DNA of 64,000 bases from Microbacterium sp. NIBRBAC000506063 (GCF_017968845.1 NZ_CP072876.1:434001-498000), one strand, 5' to 3'; shown: positions 28,542 to 39,103, counted from the stretch's first letter. Numbers and translations: made by a program. Notes: generated by a model from the letters alone, not told the origin.

Positions 28542-29542
28542 TCAGTCGTCGGACGAGGGCGATGCAGAGGGCGAGGGCGACGGCGACGAGGTCGGCGTGG
28601 GCGACTCCGTCGGCGCCGGGGTGGCGTAGTAGGCGTCGCTGGCGACCGTCAGCACGAACTGCGAGAACTCGGCCGGGCTGTTGGGCGCTCCGACGTACAC
28701 CTGGCCGTTGACGACGACCATGGGCGCGGCGGCCAGGACGAGGTCATCGGTACCCGGCAGCGGACCCTCCAGGGCGCGCTGCGTGGCCTCTCTGGCCCAG
28801 GTCACGAAGTGGCTGTCCTCGATGCACGTGCGCACGATCTTGGGGCTGTCGACGCCGACGGCGACGGCGAGGTCGGCGAGTTCGGTGTTGTCGAGCCCGT
28901 CGGAGTCCATGTCGGGCTGGTTCACGAGGAGCTCGTGGTTGTAGGCGTAGAACTGGGCCGGCGAGTGCGTGGCCACGCAGGCGGATGCTCCGGCGGCGCG
29001 CTGCGAGTACTTGGTGCCGTTCGAGCTCGCCGTCAGCAGCGCGACCGGGTGGTAGGTGACCGAGACCGCGCCCTCGGAGATCCAACCGGAGAGCTGACGG
29101 GCGTTGGCACGCTCGAACTCGCCCGCCCGGGCGAGAGGTAGTCGACGTAGATGTGGATGTCGACGGCGCCCTCTGCGAGGGTGAGCTCCGCCGCCTCTGC
29201 GTCTTCGCCGGCGGTCGTCGGTGTCGGGCTCGGAGTGGGCGACGGGCTCGCCTCGACGAGCTCGGGTTCGGCCTCGGTTGCCAGACCGGTCACGGACGTG
29301 ACCATGATGCCGTCCGCCGACAGACCCGTCGGATAGCGCGTGGTCTCCTCGGTCGTCGTGTCGATGGCGGCGTAGACCCCGTAACCGATCGCACCGAGGA
29401 CGGCGACGACGACCAGACCGAGGAGCGTGCGCCTGAGCACACGCGCTCTGGCCTGCTTGGCCTGCACCTGCTGCGCCTTCTCACGCACCGCCTCGCGAGT
29501 GCTGGAGGCGGTGGGGACGTCCGGCGTTTCCTCGCTCGACAT
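28542..29542 (-). CDS. DsbA/thioredoxin-like membrane-anchored protein lacking CxxC (one frame break)
   Basis: Membrane-anchored extracytoplasmic protein: basic, coiled-coil-like N-terminus (~18-38), one membrane segment (~40-60), a Ser/Pro/Thr linker (SPSPTPSPTPTT), then a thioredoxin-4/DsbA-type domain and another Pro/Ser-rich tail. At the place where DsbA-like proteins have DYLCPYCG, this one reads DYLSPGAGEFERANA, so both active-site cysteines are absent. Two other cysteines (ACVATHSP and RTCIEDSH) remain. A break near 29130 (GGG for GGGG) joins the halves; repaired length ~333 residues. It may be a binding or chaperone-like domain rather than an oxidoreductase. Confidence 0.78.
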
Positions 29543-29753
29543 CGTTCCTCTTGAAAGTCCTGTGGGGTCGGGTTCCCCTCGGTCGCCGGGCAGCGACCCA
29601 AGATTCGATATTAACCGTGCAGCCTGAGAAATACCCCGGTGCAGTCGAGCATGGCATACTGAACCTGACCCAATGACGGGTCGCGGTGGGTCGCCCCACC
29701 GTTTCCATCACTACGGATCGTCCGGCACGTACCTGCCGGTGAAGGAGAAGAAC

Positions 29754-30857
29754 ATGGCATCTGTCACGTTTGATGACGCCACCCGCCTCTACCCCGGCGG
29801 CACCCGCCCCGCGGTCGACAAGCTGAATCTCGAGGTCGCCGACGGCGAGTTCCTCGTTCTTGTCGGTCCTTCCGGCTGCGGAAAGTCCACCTCGCTGCGC
29901 ATGCTCGCCGGCCTCGAAGAGGTCAACGACGGCCGCATCCTCATCGGCGACCGCGACGTCACCGACGTCCCGCCGAAGGACCGCGACATCGCGATGGTGT
30001 TCCAGAACTACGCCCTCTACCCGCACATGACGGTGGCGGAGAACATGGGCTTCGCCCTGAAGATCGCCGGTGTCGGCAAGGAGGAGCGCGCGGCGCGCGT
30101 CCTCGAGGCCGCCAAGCTCCTCGATCTCGAGGAGTACCTCACCCGCAAGCCGAAGGCCCTCTCCGGCGGTCAGCGCCAGCGTGTCGCAATGGGCCGCGCG
30201 ATCGTCCGCCAGCCGCAGGTGTTCCTCATGGACGAGCCGCTGTCGAACCTCGACGCGAAGCTGCGCGTGCAGACGCGTACGCAGATCGCCTCGCTGCAGC
30301 GTCGTCTGGGCGTCACGACCGTGTACGTCACCCACGACCAGACCGAGGCCCTCACGATGGGCGACCGCATCGCGGTCCTCAAGGACGGCCTCCTGCAGCA
30401 GGTCGGCACGCCGCGCGACCTGTACGAGCGGCCGAACAACGTCTTCGTGGCCGGCTTCATCGGCTCGCCCGCGATGAACCTGTTCCCGTCCGACCTCGCC
30501 GAGGGCGGCGTGATGTTCGGCAGCGAGGTCGTGCCGCTGGATCGCGACACCGTCGGGCGTGCGCACGGCAGCCAGGTCACCGTTGGTGTCCGCCCCGAGG
30601 ACATCGAGGTCGGGCCCGCCGATGGCAAGGGGCTCCGCGTCACCGTCGACCTCGTCGAGGAGCTCGGCGCCGACGGTTACCTGTACGGTCACACTGAGAT
30701 CGGCGGCAAGCGCGCCGACATCGTCGCGCGCGTCGACGGCCGCAGCCACCCGAACGCCGGCGAGACCGTCACCCTCGCCGCGAAGCCGGGCCACGTGCAC
30801 GCCTTCGACCTCGAGACGGGCGACCGCCTCAACGACGCCCCCGTCATCTCGGGCTGA
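29754..30857 (+). CDS. ugpC: ABC transporter ATP-binding protein, UgpC/MsiK type
   Basis: A 367-residue sugar-importer ATPase. Walker [10 protein letters not shown] (~38-46), Q-loop in MVFQNYALYPHMTV, signature LSGGQRQRVAMGRA (~136-149), Walker B VFLMDEPLSNLD (~155-166), H-loop VTHDQTEAL, then a C-terminal TOBE/regulatory domain (~235-367; VTVGVRPEDIEVG). It stands alone with its own terminator and no permease genes, which is typical of MsiK-like ATPases that serve many carbohydrate importers. It could energise the murQ-operon importer, which has none; that is inference. Confidence 0.92.
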   Translation: MASVTFDDATRLYPGGTRPAVDKLNLEVADGEFLVLVGPSGCGKSTSLRMLAGLEEVNDGRILIGDRDVTDVPPKDRDIAMVFQNYALYPHMTVAENMGFALKIAGVGKEERAARVLEAAKLLDLEEYLTRKPKALSGGQRQRVAMGRAIVRQPQVFLMDEPLSNLDAKLRVQTRTQIASLQRRLGVTTVYVTHDQTEALTMGDRIAVLKDGLLQQVGTPRDLYERPNNVFVAGFIGSPAMNLFPSDLAEGGVMFGSEVVPLDRDTVGRAHGSQVTVGVRPEDIEVGPADGKGLRVTVDLVEELGADGYLYGHTEIGGKRADIVARVDGRSHPNAGETVTLAAKPGHVHAFDLETGDRLNDAPVISG

Positions 30858-30864
30858 ATCACGA

Positions 30865-30907
30865 CGAAGCGGCGCGGCTGATCCTCACGATCGTCCGCGC
30901 CGCTTCG
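30865..30907 (+). terminator. Terminator after the UgpC-type ATPase
   Basis: A perfect 12-bp inverted repeat (30865-30876 with 30896-30907) with a 19-base loop starts eight bases after the stop codon and is followed by GCGTTTCCCC. Confidence 0.7.
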
Positions 30908-30950
30908 GCGTTTCCCCTGCCTTTCCCCCCGTTCATCTCGAGGAGTGACC

Positions 30951-32258
30951 ATGGCCGACGCGCTGCGCATCACGGCGAGTGCCGTCGATCCCGGGCTCCT
31001 CGCCCTGCCGTGGTCGACGCCGCTGGCGAAGTGGCCCTCGGAGAACATCGTCTCCCTACCGAAGGGCCTCTCCCGTCATCTCGTGCGCTTCGCCGATCTG
31101 TCGGGGAAGGTCGTCGCCGTCAAGGAGACCACTGCCGAGATGGCTCAACGCGAGTACGACATGCTCGGCAATCTCGCGCGCCTCGATGTCCCCTGCGTCG
31201 ATCGTGTGGCGGTGATCGCCGGGAGGTCGGATGCCGACGGCACACCCCTCCCGGCCGCATTGGTGACCTCGCATCTGCGCTTCTCCATGCCCTACCGCGC
31301 CCTGTTCACCCGGGTGCTGCGACCCGACACCGCCACGCGTCTGGTCGATGCTCTCGCCGTGCTGCTGGTGCGGCTGCACAACGTCGGCTTCTACTGGGGC
31401 GACGTCTCGCTGTCGAACACGCTGTTCCGACGTGACGCGGGCGCCTTCGCCGCATACCTCGTCGACGCCGAGACCGGCGAGTTGCACGAGCAGGGCCTGA
31501 CGCCCGGGCAGCGGGCCTACGATCTGGATCTGGCGCGCACCAACATCGCCGGCGAGATCATGGACCTCGCCGCCGGCGGGCGCCTGGAGCACGGCGTCGA
31601 CGCGATCGCGATCGCCGACGGCATCGTCTCCTCCTATCGTTCCCTGTGGGCGGCGCTGACCGCCGAAGAGTCGTTCGAGGCATCCGAGGCCTGGCGCATC
31701 ACCGAGCGGGTCGAGCGTCTGAACGCCCTGGGCTTCGACATCGGCGAGATGTCGATGGAGGCGACGACCGACGGCACGCACGTGCGGATCCAGCCGAAGG
31801 TCGTGGACGCCGGGCACCACCAGCGCCGACTCATCCGCCTGACGGGTCTCGACGTCGAGGAGAACCAGGCACGGCGTCTGCTGAACGACCTGGACGAGTT
31901 CCGCGCCCGATCGACGAAGCCCTGGACCGACGAGGAGATGTTCGCGCACGAGTGGCTCACGCGCGTGTTCGAGCCGGTCGTCCGAGCCATCCCCTACGAG
32001 CTGCGGGCGAAGCTCGAGCCCGCGGAGGTGTACCACCAGGTGCTCGAGCACCGCTGGTACCTCTCGCAGTCCGAAGGGCGCGCGGTGCCCCTCGCCGAGG
32101 TGCTGACCAGCTACATCAACGACGTGCTGCGCCATCGCCGCGACGAGGCGACCATCATGGGTCCGCCGACCGAGACGATGAGCCTGCCGGTGATCACCGG
32201 TGCCGTGCCGACCGCCTCCCCCGAGACGGCCGCGATCGACTGGCGCGATCTGGTCTAG
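30951..32258 (+). CDS. DUF4032 / lipopolysaccharide-kinase-like protein
   Basis: A 435-residue actinobacterial protein. The N-terminal ~230 residues have a degenerate kinase fold: VVAVKETTAEMAQREYDML resembles the Lys/Glu strand-helix, and LHNVGFYWGDVSLSNTLFRR resembles the catalytic loop HxDxxxxN with WGDVSLSN. The C-terminal part (~240-400) is the DUF4032 domain, ending with LTSYINDVLRHRRDEATIMG. Substrate unknown. AGGAG lies seven bases before the ATG; an in-frame GTG two codons earlier is less likely. Confidence 0.8.
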   Translation: MADALRITASAVDPGLLALPWSTPLAKWPSENIVSLPKGLSRHLVRFADLSGKVVAVKETTAEMAQREYDMLGNLARLDVPCVDRVAVIAGRSDADGTPLPAALVTSHLRFSMPYRALFTRVLRPDTATRLVDALAVLLVRLHNVGFYWGDVSLSNTLFRRDAGAFAAYLVDAETGELHEQGLTPGQRAYDLDLARTNIAGEIMDLAAGGRLEHGVDAIAIADGIVSSYRSLWAALTAEESFEASEAWRITERVERLNALGFDIGEMSMEATTDGTHVRIQPKVVDAGHHQRRLIRLTGLDVEENQARRLLNDLDEFRARSTKPWTDEEMFAHEWLTRVFEPVVRAIPYELRAKLEPAEVYHQVLEHRWYLSQSEGRAVPLAEVLTSYINDVLRHRRDEATIMGPPTETMSLPVITGAVPTASPETAAIDWRDLV

Positions 32259-32285
32259 TCCCTCCGCCCAGCTGAAGATCGCAGC

Positions 32286-32368
32286 GATAGGCGGTCGCTG
32301 AGCTTGTCGAAGGGCCCGCCGGCACCATCCCCGGGCGCTTCGACAGGCTCAGCGACCGGGGACCTATC
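32286..32368. repeat. Long imperfect inverted repeat (REP-like hairpin)
   Basis: Arms 32293-32312 (GGTCGCTGAGCTTGTCGAAG) and 32338-32357 are complementary with one mismatch; an outer pair GATAGG (32286-32291) and CCTATC (32363-32368) extends the stem. The arm sequence resembles the TTCGACAGGCTCAGCGACC repeats scattered in intergenic regions of many actinobacteria. It lies between convergent genes and may also end both transcripts. Confidence 0.75.
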
Positions 32369-32379
32369 GGCCGAACCTC

Positions 32380-33017
32380 CTAGTACCCGACAGTGAAGCG
32401 CTGCCGGGAGTGCTGCGGGTTCTCGATCTCGTCGAGGAAGGCGACGCCGAGATCGGCGCCGGAGATGAACGACTCCCCGCGGCATCCGTCACGATGACGT
32501 CGCCGCCGACCCGGTAGGAGCCGGTGCGCTCGCCCGGGTTCCAGACGCCGAAGCCGCCGGCCGGGTGCACGAAGAACCAGTCCTTGCCGCTCGTGTCGGC
32601 CCGGAGATCCTCCAGGATGCCGATGGCCTCCAGCGCCTCGGCCTTGAACTCCTCGGGGAACCCCGCATCCACGACACGCGGACCGCCCGGGGCGACGAGG
32701 CTGCCGCCGGCTCCGCCGACGACGCCGAGACGCACACCCTCCGGAAGCGTGCGGAACAGTTCGGCGGTGGCCGAGCGCACCTTCCCGGCCATGTCGTCAC
32801 GCGGCGAGATCGCCTGGATCACGACATCGACCTCGCCGATCTGCGACAGCAGCGTCGGGACGTCGAGGATCGTGCCCTCTGCGTAGACGACGCCCTCCTT
32901 CCGCTCGGCGGGCGCCTTGCGGGCGACCGAGACAACCTGGTGACCGCGGCGGACGGCCTCCGCGGCGATGTGCGAGCCGGCGTAGCCGGTTCCTCCGATG
33001 ACGGCGATGCGTGACAT
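32380..33017 (-). CDS. NAD(P)-binding oxidoreductase, atypical SDR (one frame break)
   Basis: Rossmann-fold protein of the NmrA/BVR-B-like atypical SDR type. NAD(P)-binding motif [11 protein letters not shown] at ~8-18, [12 protein letters not shown] in the middle, [11 protein letters not shown] after the fourth strand and [13 protein letters not shown] near the substrate site. The frame breaks in a C-run at ~32478: one more base gives [19 protein letters not shown] and the true end [11 protein letters not shown]. Repaired length ~212 residues. No catalytic Tyr-x3-Lys is evident, as usual in this subgroup. Substrate unknown. Confidence 0.82.
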
Positions 33018-33066
33018 TCTGGTCCTTTCGTGACGTTCTCCGGTACCAGCGCGGCCACGCGCGATT

Positions 33067-34074
33067 TCATTCCCGCGGCAACTGCTCGGCGCGCAGCGTC
33101 GCCACCTGATACAGGGCGACGGATGTCGCGATGCCGGCGTTCAGCGATTCGGTCGCCGCGGAGATCGGGATCGACACGATCTGGTCGCAGGTCTCGGTGA
33201 CCAGACGCGAGAGCCCCTTGCCCTCGGAACCCACGACGATCACGAGCGGGCGATCGGCCAGCTCCAGCGCCGGCAGATCGACATCGCCGCCACCGTCGAG
33301 GCCGAGCACGAAGACGCCCTGCTTCTTGAACTCCTTCAGCTGCGTGGTGAGGTTCGACGCGAGGGCGACCGGGATGCGCGCAGCGGCTCCGGCGCTCGTC
33401 TTCCACGCGGCGGAGTTGACGCCCGCCGAGCGGCGCTGCGGCAGGATGACGCCGTGCCCGCCGAAGGCGGCGGTCGAACGGATGATCGCGCCGAGGTTGC
33501 GGGGTCGGTGACGCCGTCGAGCGCGACGAACAGCGGCAGCTCGCCGCGATCGATCACCTTCTCGAGCAGATCCTGCGGGTGCGCGTACTCGTAGGGCGGA
33601 ACCTTGAGCGCGACGCCCTGGTGCACGCCGTCGAACCCGGCCATGCGGTCCAACTCGGGGCGGGTGACCTCCATCACCGGGATCTCGCGGTGAGTCGCGA
33701 TCGACAGCATCTCCTTGACGCGATCGTCCATCTCCACGCGCTGGGCGATGTAGAGGGCGGTCGCGGGATCTTCGCGCGCAGCGCCTCGAGCACGCTGTTG
33801 CGACCGGTCACGTTCTCGGTGTCGTCGCCGGACTTCGCCTTGGGCGCACGCCCGGAACCTCCGCCCCGCGACGAGCCGCTGGACTTGCCCTTGCCGCCCG
33901 CGGCGGCATACCGCTCCTGGGCGGCCTTGCGCTTGCCCGCGGGGTGCCAGGCGCGGTCCTCCGCTTTCGGCGTGGGGCCGCGCCCCTCGAGAGAACGCTT
34001 GTTCTTGCCGCCCGTGCCCTTGGTGGGGCCCTTCTTGTTGCCCTTGCTCGCGCCGGGCGCCCTGGCTTAGCCAT
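33067..34074 (-). CDS. rlmB: 23S rRNA (guanosine-2251-2'-O)-methyltransferase RlmB (three frame breaks)
   Basis: SPOUT (TrmH-family) methyltransferase that 2'-O-methylates G2251 of 23S rRNA with SAM. The N-terminus is a long basic, Gly/Lys/Arg-rich tail (~1-75); then the substrate-binding domain ([16 protein letters not shown]) and the knotted domain with motif 2 [18 protein letters not shown] and motif 3 [20 protein letters not shown]. Breaks lie near 34052, 33770 and 33497, each one base short in a C or G run. Its start overlaps the cysS end by eight bases, so the pair is an operon, the usual actinobacterial order. Confidence 0.9.
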
Positions 34075-35471
34075 CACTCAAACTCCAATGTGTTCCGTCT
34101 GCGGAATCTTCCAGCACGATCCCGCGGCGGCGATCGCGTCGCGGATGCGATCGGCACCCGCCCAATCCTTGTCTGCCCGCGCCTGTGCGCGCTGGGCGAT
34201 CATCTCCTGCACCAGTGCGTCGAGCGCGGATGCCGCCGCCCGCCGCCTCCGGCACTCCACTGCGCCGACATCGGGTTGATCCCCAGCAGCTCCGTCATCG
34301 ACACCACCGCGCGCAGTGCTTCCGCCACCGCATCCGCGTCTCCACGATCGAGCGCCGCGTTACCGGCCCGCACGGTCTCATGCAGAACGGCCAACGCCTG
34401 CGGCACGCCGAGGTCGTCGTCCAGCGCCGTCGCGAACGCCTCGGGAAGGTCCTGTCCGGCAAGGCCGTCGCCCACCGCGCGCATCGCACGCTCCTGGAAG
34501 GAACGGATGCGGTCCAGCGCCGCCTCCGCCTCATCGAAGCTCGCGGGCGACAGGTCGAGGCTGGAGCGGTAATGCGCCGCGGCGAGCGCGTAGCGGACGA
34601 CGAGCGGCTCGCGGTCCGCCAGCACGTCGGCGGCGAGGAGGTAGTTGCCCAGCGACTTCGACATCTTCTGGCCCTCGACGTTCACGAGGCCGTTGTGCAC
34701 CCAGTACTGCGCGAAGCCGTCGCCGGCTGCGGTGGACTGCGCCAGTTCGTTCTCGTGGTGCGGGAAGCGCAGGTCGAGGCCGCCTCCGTGGATGTCGAAG
34801 GCAGCGCCCAGATAGCGCTTCGCCATCGCCGAGCACTCGATGTGCCAGCCGGGACGCCCGGGCCCCCAGGGCGAGTTCCACACGGCATCCGCCGGCTCGT
34901 CGGCCTTGGCGCCCTTCCAGAGCGCGAAGTCCTGCGGGTTGCGCTTGCCGCGCGGATCGGCGTCGGTGGCCGGCTCCATCGCGCCGACGCTCTGCCGGGT
35001 GAGCGTGCCGTACTCGGGCCACGAGCGCACGTTGAAGTACACGTCACCGGAGTCGTCGTCCGCCACGTAGGCGTGCCCACGCTCGACGAGCGTCTCGATC
35101 AGCTCGTGCATCTGCGGGACGGAGGCGGTCGCCCGCGGCTCATACGTCGGCGGAAGGATGCCGACAGCGGAATACGCCGCGGTGAACTCCTGCTCCGTGC
35201 GGTACGCGAGCGCCCACCAGGGCTCCTTGTCCGTGGCGTTCAGGAGCACCTTGTCGTCGATGTCGGTGACGTTGCGCACGAAGGTGACGCGTCCGAAACG
35301 ATGCTCGAGCCAGCGCCGCAGCAGGTCGAAGCTGAGCGCCGCGCGGACGTGACCGATGTGCGGCCCCGACTGCACGGTGGGTCCGCACACGTACATCGTC
35401 ACGTTCGAGGGGTCGAGCGGAACGAAGTCGCGCAGCGCCTGTGCGCGGGTGTCATGGAGCCGGATCGTCAC
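34067..35471 (-). CDS. cysS: Cysteinyl-tRNA synthetase (two frame breaks near the 3' end)
   Basis: Class I aminoacyl-tRNA synthetase that charges tRNA-Cys. [20 protein letters not shown] carries a zinc cysteine and the HIGH motif (~37-40). Further zinc ligands lie in WHIECSAM and [10 protein letters not shown], and KMSKS is at ~267-271. The C-terminal DALR-like helical region is intact up to [11 protein letters not shown], then shifts frame twice (about 34240 and 34125) before ending [17 protein letters not shown]. Repaired length ~468 residues, normal. Followed by rlmB with an 8-base overlap. Confidence 0.94.
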
Positions 35472-35618
35472 TGCACCAGCCTACTCCGGGCTCCCTGCCC
35501 GAATCATGTGCCGGATCGCGGATGAGTCGTACCACCAGCAGGTGCTGCACCGCGACACACGGCGGCGGGCGCTGCCCCTCCGTCGCCGGGTGCAGGAGAT
35601 GAGCGCATCGACGCCAGA

Positions 35619-36553
35619 ATGGAGGGCGTGCGCTATGTGATCGCGGTCCTCCTCGCCGCCGTGCTGTTCGGGACCACCGGGACGAGTCAGGCTCTCGGCC
35701 CCGAAGGCACAACGCCCTTCTCGGTGGGCGCCGTGCGCCTGGCCATCGGCGGCACGGTGCTGGGCGTGCTCGCGTTCCTCCTCGCCGGGCGACGCCGACG
35801 GCGAACGGATGCCGCGCCACCCCGTCGCCGGCTCGATGCCCGCTCCGCGCTGCTCATGGCAGCCACGGGAGCGAGTCTGTGGGCCTACCAGCCGCTGTTC
35901 TTCTTCGGCACCGAGCGCAACGGCGTCGCGGTGGGCACGGTCGTCGCCCTCGGCTCCGCACCGATCATGGCGGGACTGCTGGAGTGGGCCGTGCGACGCC
36001 GCCGGCCCACGCTGGTCTGGATGGGGGCCACGGCTCTGGCCACCGCCGGCGTCGCGCTCCTCGCGCTCGGCGGCGGCGAGGCGACCGGGGCCGACCCGCT
36101 GGGGCTGCTCGGCTCCCTGGGCGCCGGCGGGACCTTCGCGATCATCGCGAACGCGCAGCGACGTCTTCTCGACGACGGCTGGGATCCGTTCACGGTCGTC
36201 GGCGCCATGGGCATCACCTCCGCGGTGCCCGCGCTCGTCTCCCTGCCGTTCCTGCACCTGGGCTGGGCGGCCTCCCCGCTCGGCGTGACCGTCGTCCTCT
36301 GGCTCGGCCTGGCCACGATCACCGCCGCCTACGCGATGTTCACCTGGGGGCTGAGCGGGCTCACCGCCGCGACGGCGGCGACGCTGACCCTGGCCGAACC
36401 CCTCACCGCGGCACTGCTGGGGTTCTCGTCCTCGGCGAGCAGCTCTCGGCGCTGGCGGTCGCGGGCCTCCTCGTGCTCGCGGGCGGCCTGACCCTGCTGG
36501 CCTGGGGTTCGCGGTCGGGCCGCGACCCGCGACCCTTCGCCGTGGAGGCGTGA
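35619..36553 (+). CDS. EamA/DMT-family transporter (one frame break)
   Basis: Integral membrane protein with ten hydrophobic segments in two EamA repeats. Motif-like parts: [17 protein letters not shown] in the first and [15 protein letters not shown] near the end of the second. The frame breaks in the G-run at ~36420; with one more G it reads [20 protein letters not shown] and ends [10 protein letters not shown]. Repaired length ~311 residues. Probably exports a small metabolite; which one cannot be told. ATG at 35619 has no strong ribosome site, and a GTG at 35628 is the alternative. Confidence 0.82.
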
Positions 36554-36593
36554 TGACATCTCCGCGACACATGGCCTGGCTAGCATCGTGACC

Positions 36594-37069
36594 ATGACCA
36601 CGGGTACGACGGCTCTCGAGTTCCGCGAAGACGATCTGAGCAGCGACGCGACCCGCGCGCTCATCGACGCCCACGTGCGGGGAATGCGCGAGGGCTCCCC
36701 GAGGAGAGCTGCCATGTGCTGGATCTCGACGGGCTCCGCGACGACAGCATCACCTTCTGGTCGGCGTGGCACGGGGACGAGCTCGCCGGGATCGGCGCCC
36801 TCAGGGATCTCGGCGACGGGCGCGGCGAGCTCAAGTCCATGCGCGTCGACGATCGCTTCCGCGGCACGGGCGTCGGACGCGCGCTGCTGCGCCACCTCAT
36901 CGCGCAGGCGCAGGCGTGGGGTCTCACCTCGGTCTGGCTGGAGACGGGAGCGCAGGACGCCTTCCTCCCCGCCCGGCGCCTCTACGCGAGCGAAGGCTTC
37001 ACGGACTGTCCCGCGTTCCCGCCGTACCGACCCGACCCGGCATCCGTCTTCATGACGCGCGCGCTCTGA
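36594..37069 (+). CDS. GNAT-family N-acetyltransferase (one frame break)
   Basis: Acetyl-CoA-dependent acetyltransferase of about 158 residues. The acetyl-CoA loop is [16 protein letters not shown] (~83-98), preceded by the strand [10 protein letters not shown]; the C-terminus reads [17 protein letters not shown], as in YitH/ElaA-like proteins. The frame breaks at ~36700 in a C-run: one more C gives [16 protein letters not shown]. Substrate unknown. Confidence 0.85.
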
Positions 37070-37082
37070 CACGCGCCGCCGG

Positions 37083-38258
37083 TCAGCCGCGGGCTGCAGC
37101 AGGGCCACCGCCGTCGCCGAGATCCCCTCGCCGCGACCGGCGAGCCCCAGACCATCGGTCGTCGTGGCCGACACCGACACGGGTGCGCCGCCCAGCGCCC
37201 GCGAGAGCACGCTCTGCGCCTCGACCCGACGCGGCGCGAAGCGCGGCCGGTTGCCCTGGAACTGCACCGAGACGTTCCCGATCGTGAAGCCGGCGGCGTC
37301 GACCAGGCTGCGCGTGTGGGCGAGGAAGACATCGGCGTGGGCCCCGGCGAACTCGGGTCGGTCCACGCCGAAGTGCTCGCCGATGTCGCCCAGCCCGGCC
37401 GCCGCCAGCAGCGCGTCGACGATCGCGTGGGCGACCGCGTCGCCGTCGGAGTGGCCGGACAGCGCCGGCTCCCCGGCCAGTCGAGGCCAGCGAGCCACAG
37501 GTGGCCCTCACCCCGAAGGCGTGCACGTCGGTCCCCAGGCCGACCCGCGGTGCGGGAGGAGCCGGATGCAGCAGACGCTGCGCGCGCTCCAGGTCGGCGG
37601 GCATGGTGATCTTGAAGGCCGAGGCAGATCCCGGGATGTGCCGCACCCGGAACCCCGCGGCGGCGAACAGCGCGGCATCGTCGGTGTACTCCGCACCGGA
37701 TGCCGCAGCCTGCGCATAGGCGCGTTCGAGCAGCCCTCGGGGGAAGCCCTGCGGGGTCTGCGCCGCGACGAGCTCCGACCGGTCGACGGCCTCGGTGACG
37801 TCCGACCCGGCCACACGCTTGAGGGTGTCGACCACCGCGAGCGCGGGGATGACGCCCTCTGCGGCGGTCACGGCATCCGATACGGCATCGATCTGAGCCG
37901 ACGGCGTGAGAGCGCGCGCCGCATCGTGCACGAGCACGGTCGTCACATCCGCCCAGAGCGCGGCGAGCCCGGCGGCGACGGACTGCTGACGGGTGGCGCC
38001 GCCAGTGACGACGCGCCCCAGTGCGGCGCGGTCCCCCGCGGCTTCGCGCAGCTCGGTCTCGGCCTCGCCCTCATATCCCGGAGGCGCGACGACGACGACC
38101 TGTGCCGGCGCCGCGGCGAACACCGCATCCAGCGCATGGCGCAGGACGGAGTGCTCGTCGATGCCGACGAAGGCTTTGGGCGCGCCCGCGGCCAGGCGCG
38201 TGCCGGAACCGGCGGCGACGACGATGATCGCCGTGCGGGGCAGAGGAAGGAGAGTCAC
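37083..38258 (-). CDS. ispDF: Bifunctional IspD-IspF enzyme of the MEP isoprenoid pathway (about three frame breaks)
   Basis: Fusion of 2-C-methyl-D-erythritol 4-phosphate cytidylyltransferase (IspD, ~1-230) and 2-C-methyl-D-erythritol 2,4-cyclodiphosphate synthase (IspF, ~237-393). IspD motifs: [29 protein letters not shown] and [11 protein letters not shown]. IspF motifs: GTDVHAFG (metal ligands) and [17 protein letters not shown], and [16 protein letters not shown] near the end. Breaks lie in the C-runs near 37512 and 37470 and close to the end (~37093), after which the stop at 37083 is reached (ALLQPRG). It is located one gene away from carD, a common actinobacterial order. Confidence 0.9.
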   Translation of the reverse strand: MTLLPLPRTAIIVVAAGSGTRLAAGAPKAFVGIDEHSVLRHALDAVFAAAPAQVVVVAPPGYEGEAETELREAAGDRAALGRVVTGGATRQQSVAAGLAALWADVTTVLVHDAARALTPSAQIDAVSDAVTAAEGVIPALAVVDTLKRVAGSDVTEAVDRSELVAAQTPQGFPRGLLERAYAQAAASGAEYTDDAALFAAAGFRVRHIPGSASAFKITMPADLERAQRLLHPAPPAPRVGLGTDVHAFGVRATCGSLASTGRGAGAVRPLRRRRGRPRDRRRAAGGGRAGRHRRALRRGPTRVRRGPRRCLPRPHAQPGRRRRLHDRERLGAVPGQPAALRAASGRGAERALAGAGRRTRVGVGHDDRWSGARRSRRGDLGDGGGPAAARG

Positions 38259-38303
38259 GGACTCACGTTATCGCGCACGAGGGACGTTGCCGCGCTGGGA
38301 GAG

Positions 38304-38464
38304 AGGTTTCGACTCGGGTGCGCTACGCGCATCCTCGCTCAACCTTGAGCCGGCGCGCATCAACGCTGCTGCGCAGCGAGGGAGGAGGTTTCGACTCGCG
38401 CGCCCTGCGGGCGTGCTCGCTCAACCTTGACCCTCGCCGCATCAACGCTGCTGCGCAGCATTGA
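38304..38464. repeat. Composite intergenic repeat, copies 2 and 3 in tandem
   Basis: Two further copies of the AGGTTTCGACTCG...CTCGCTCAACCTTGA element (38304-38345 and 38386-38428), each followed by GCATCAACGCTGCTGCGCAGC. In the second copy this continues to form a hairpin with arms ATCAA.GCTGC and GCAGC.TTGAT. Same architecture as 23694-23777. They occupy the 217-base gap between ispDF and carD; no gene is seen there. Confidence 0.7.
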
Positions 38465-38475
38465 TCCGTCGCGCG

Positions 38476-38958
38476 TCAAGAAGCGAGAACCTCATCGAGG
38501 AGGGCGGCGGCCTTCTCCTCGTCGACCTTCTCGGCCAGAGCCAGCTCCGACGTGAGGATCTGGCGGGCCTTGGCGAGCATCCGCTTCTCCCCGGCCGACA
38601 GGCCGCGGTCCTGATCGCGACGCCACAGGTCGCGGACGACCTCGCTGACCTTGATCACATCGCCCGAGGCGAGCTTCTCGAGGTTCGCCTTGTAGCGGCG
38701 GGACCAGTTCGTGGGCTCTTCGGTGAACGGTGCGCGCAGCACCTCGAAGACCTGGTCGAGACCCTCCTTGCCGATGACGTCACGCACGCCGACGAGGTCG
38801 ACGTTCTCGGCGGGGACCTCGATGACGAGATCTCCCTGGGTGACGTTCAGCTTGAGGTATTTCTTGGTCTCGCCCTTGATGACTCGATCCTTGACCTCGA
38901 TGATCGTCGCGGCTCCGTGGTGGGGGTAAACGACCGTCTCGCCAACCTCAAAAAGCAT
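38476..38958 (-). CDS. carD: CarD-family transcription regulator
   Basis: RNA-polymerase-binding global regulator (CarD/CdnL), 160 residues. The N-terminal Tudor-like RNAP-interaction domain reads [19 protein letters not shown]; the C-terminal helical DNA-contacting part contains [17 protein letters not shown] and the conserved Trp of [15 protein letters not shown]. It stabilises open complexes at rRNA and many other promoters and is essential in mycobacteria. The ATG at 38958 matches family starts (M-x-F-x-V-G-x-T-V-V-Y-P-x-H-G); an upstream TTG gives an unlikely extension. Confidence 0.95.
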   Translation of the reverse strand: MLFEVGETVVYPHHGAATIIEVKDRVIKGETKKYLKLNVTQGDLVIEVPAENVDLVGVRDVIGKEGLDQVFEVLRAPFTEEPTNWSRRYKANLEKLASGDVIKVSEVVRDLWRRDQDRGLSAGEKRMLAKARQILTSELALAEKVDEEKAAALLDEVLAS

Positions 38959-39103
38959 AAAATCGTGTCCTTTCGGCAACCTCTAGGATACCACAGGCGA
39001 ACTTGCGCTAAGGTTCGCGCCCGCGCTCCCGCACCCGGGATTCGGATGCCGCCGCGTACCCGTAGAATGGAGGCGGACATCCCGTCGGCACCCAGGAGGA
39101 TCC

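Noticed and set aside
29600..29753. A promoter for the UgpC-type ATPase at CATACT (29655-29660)
   Set aside because: No acceptable -35 box lies 16-18 bases upstream, so the promoter is not assigned although the gap surely contains one.
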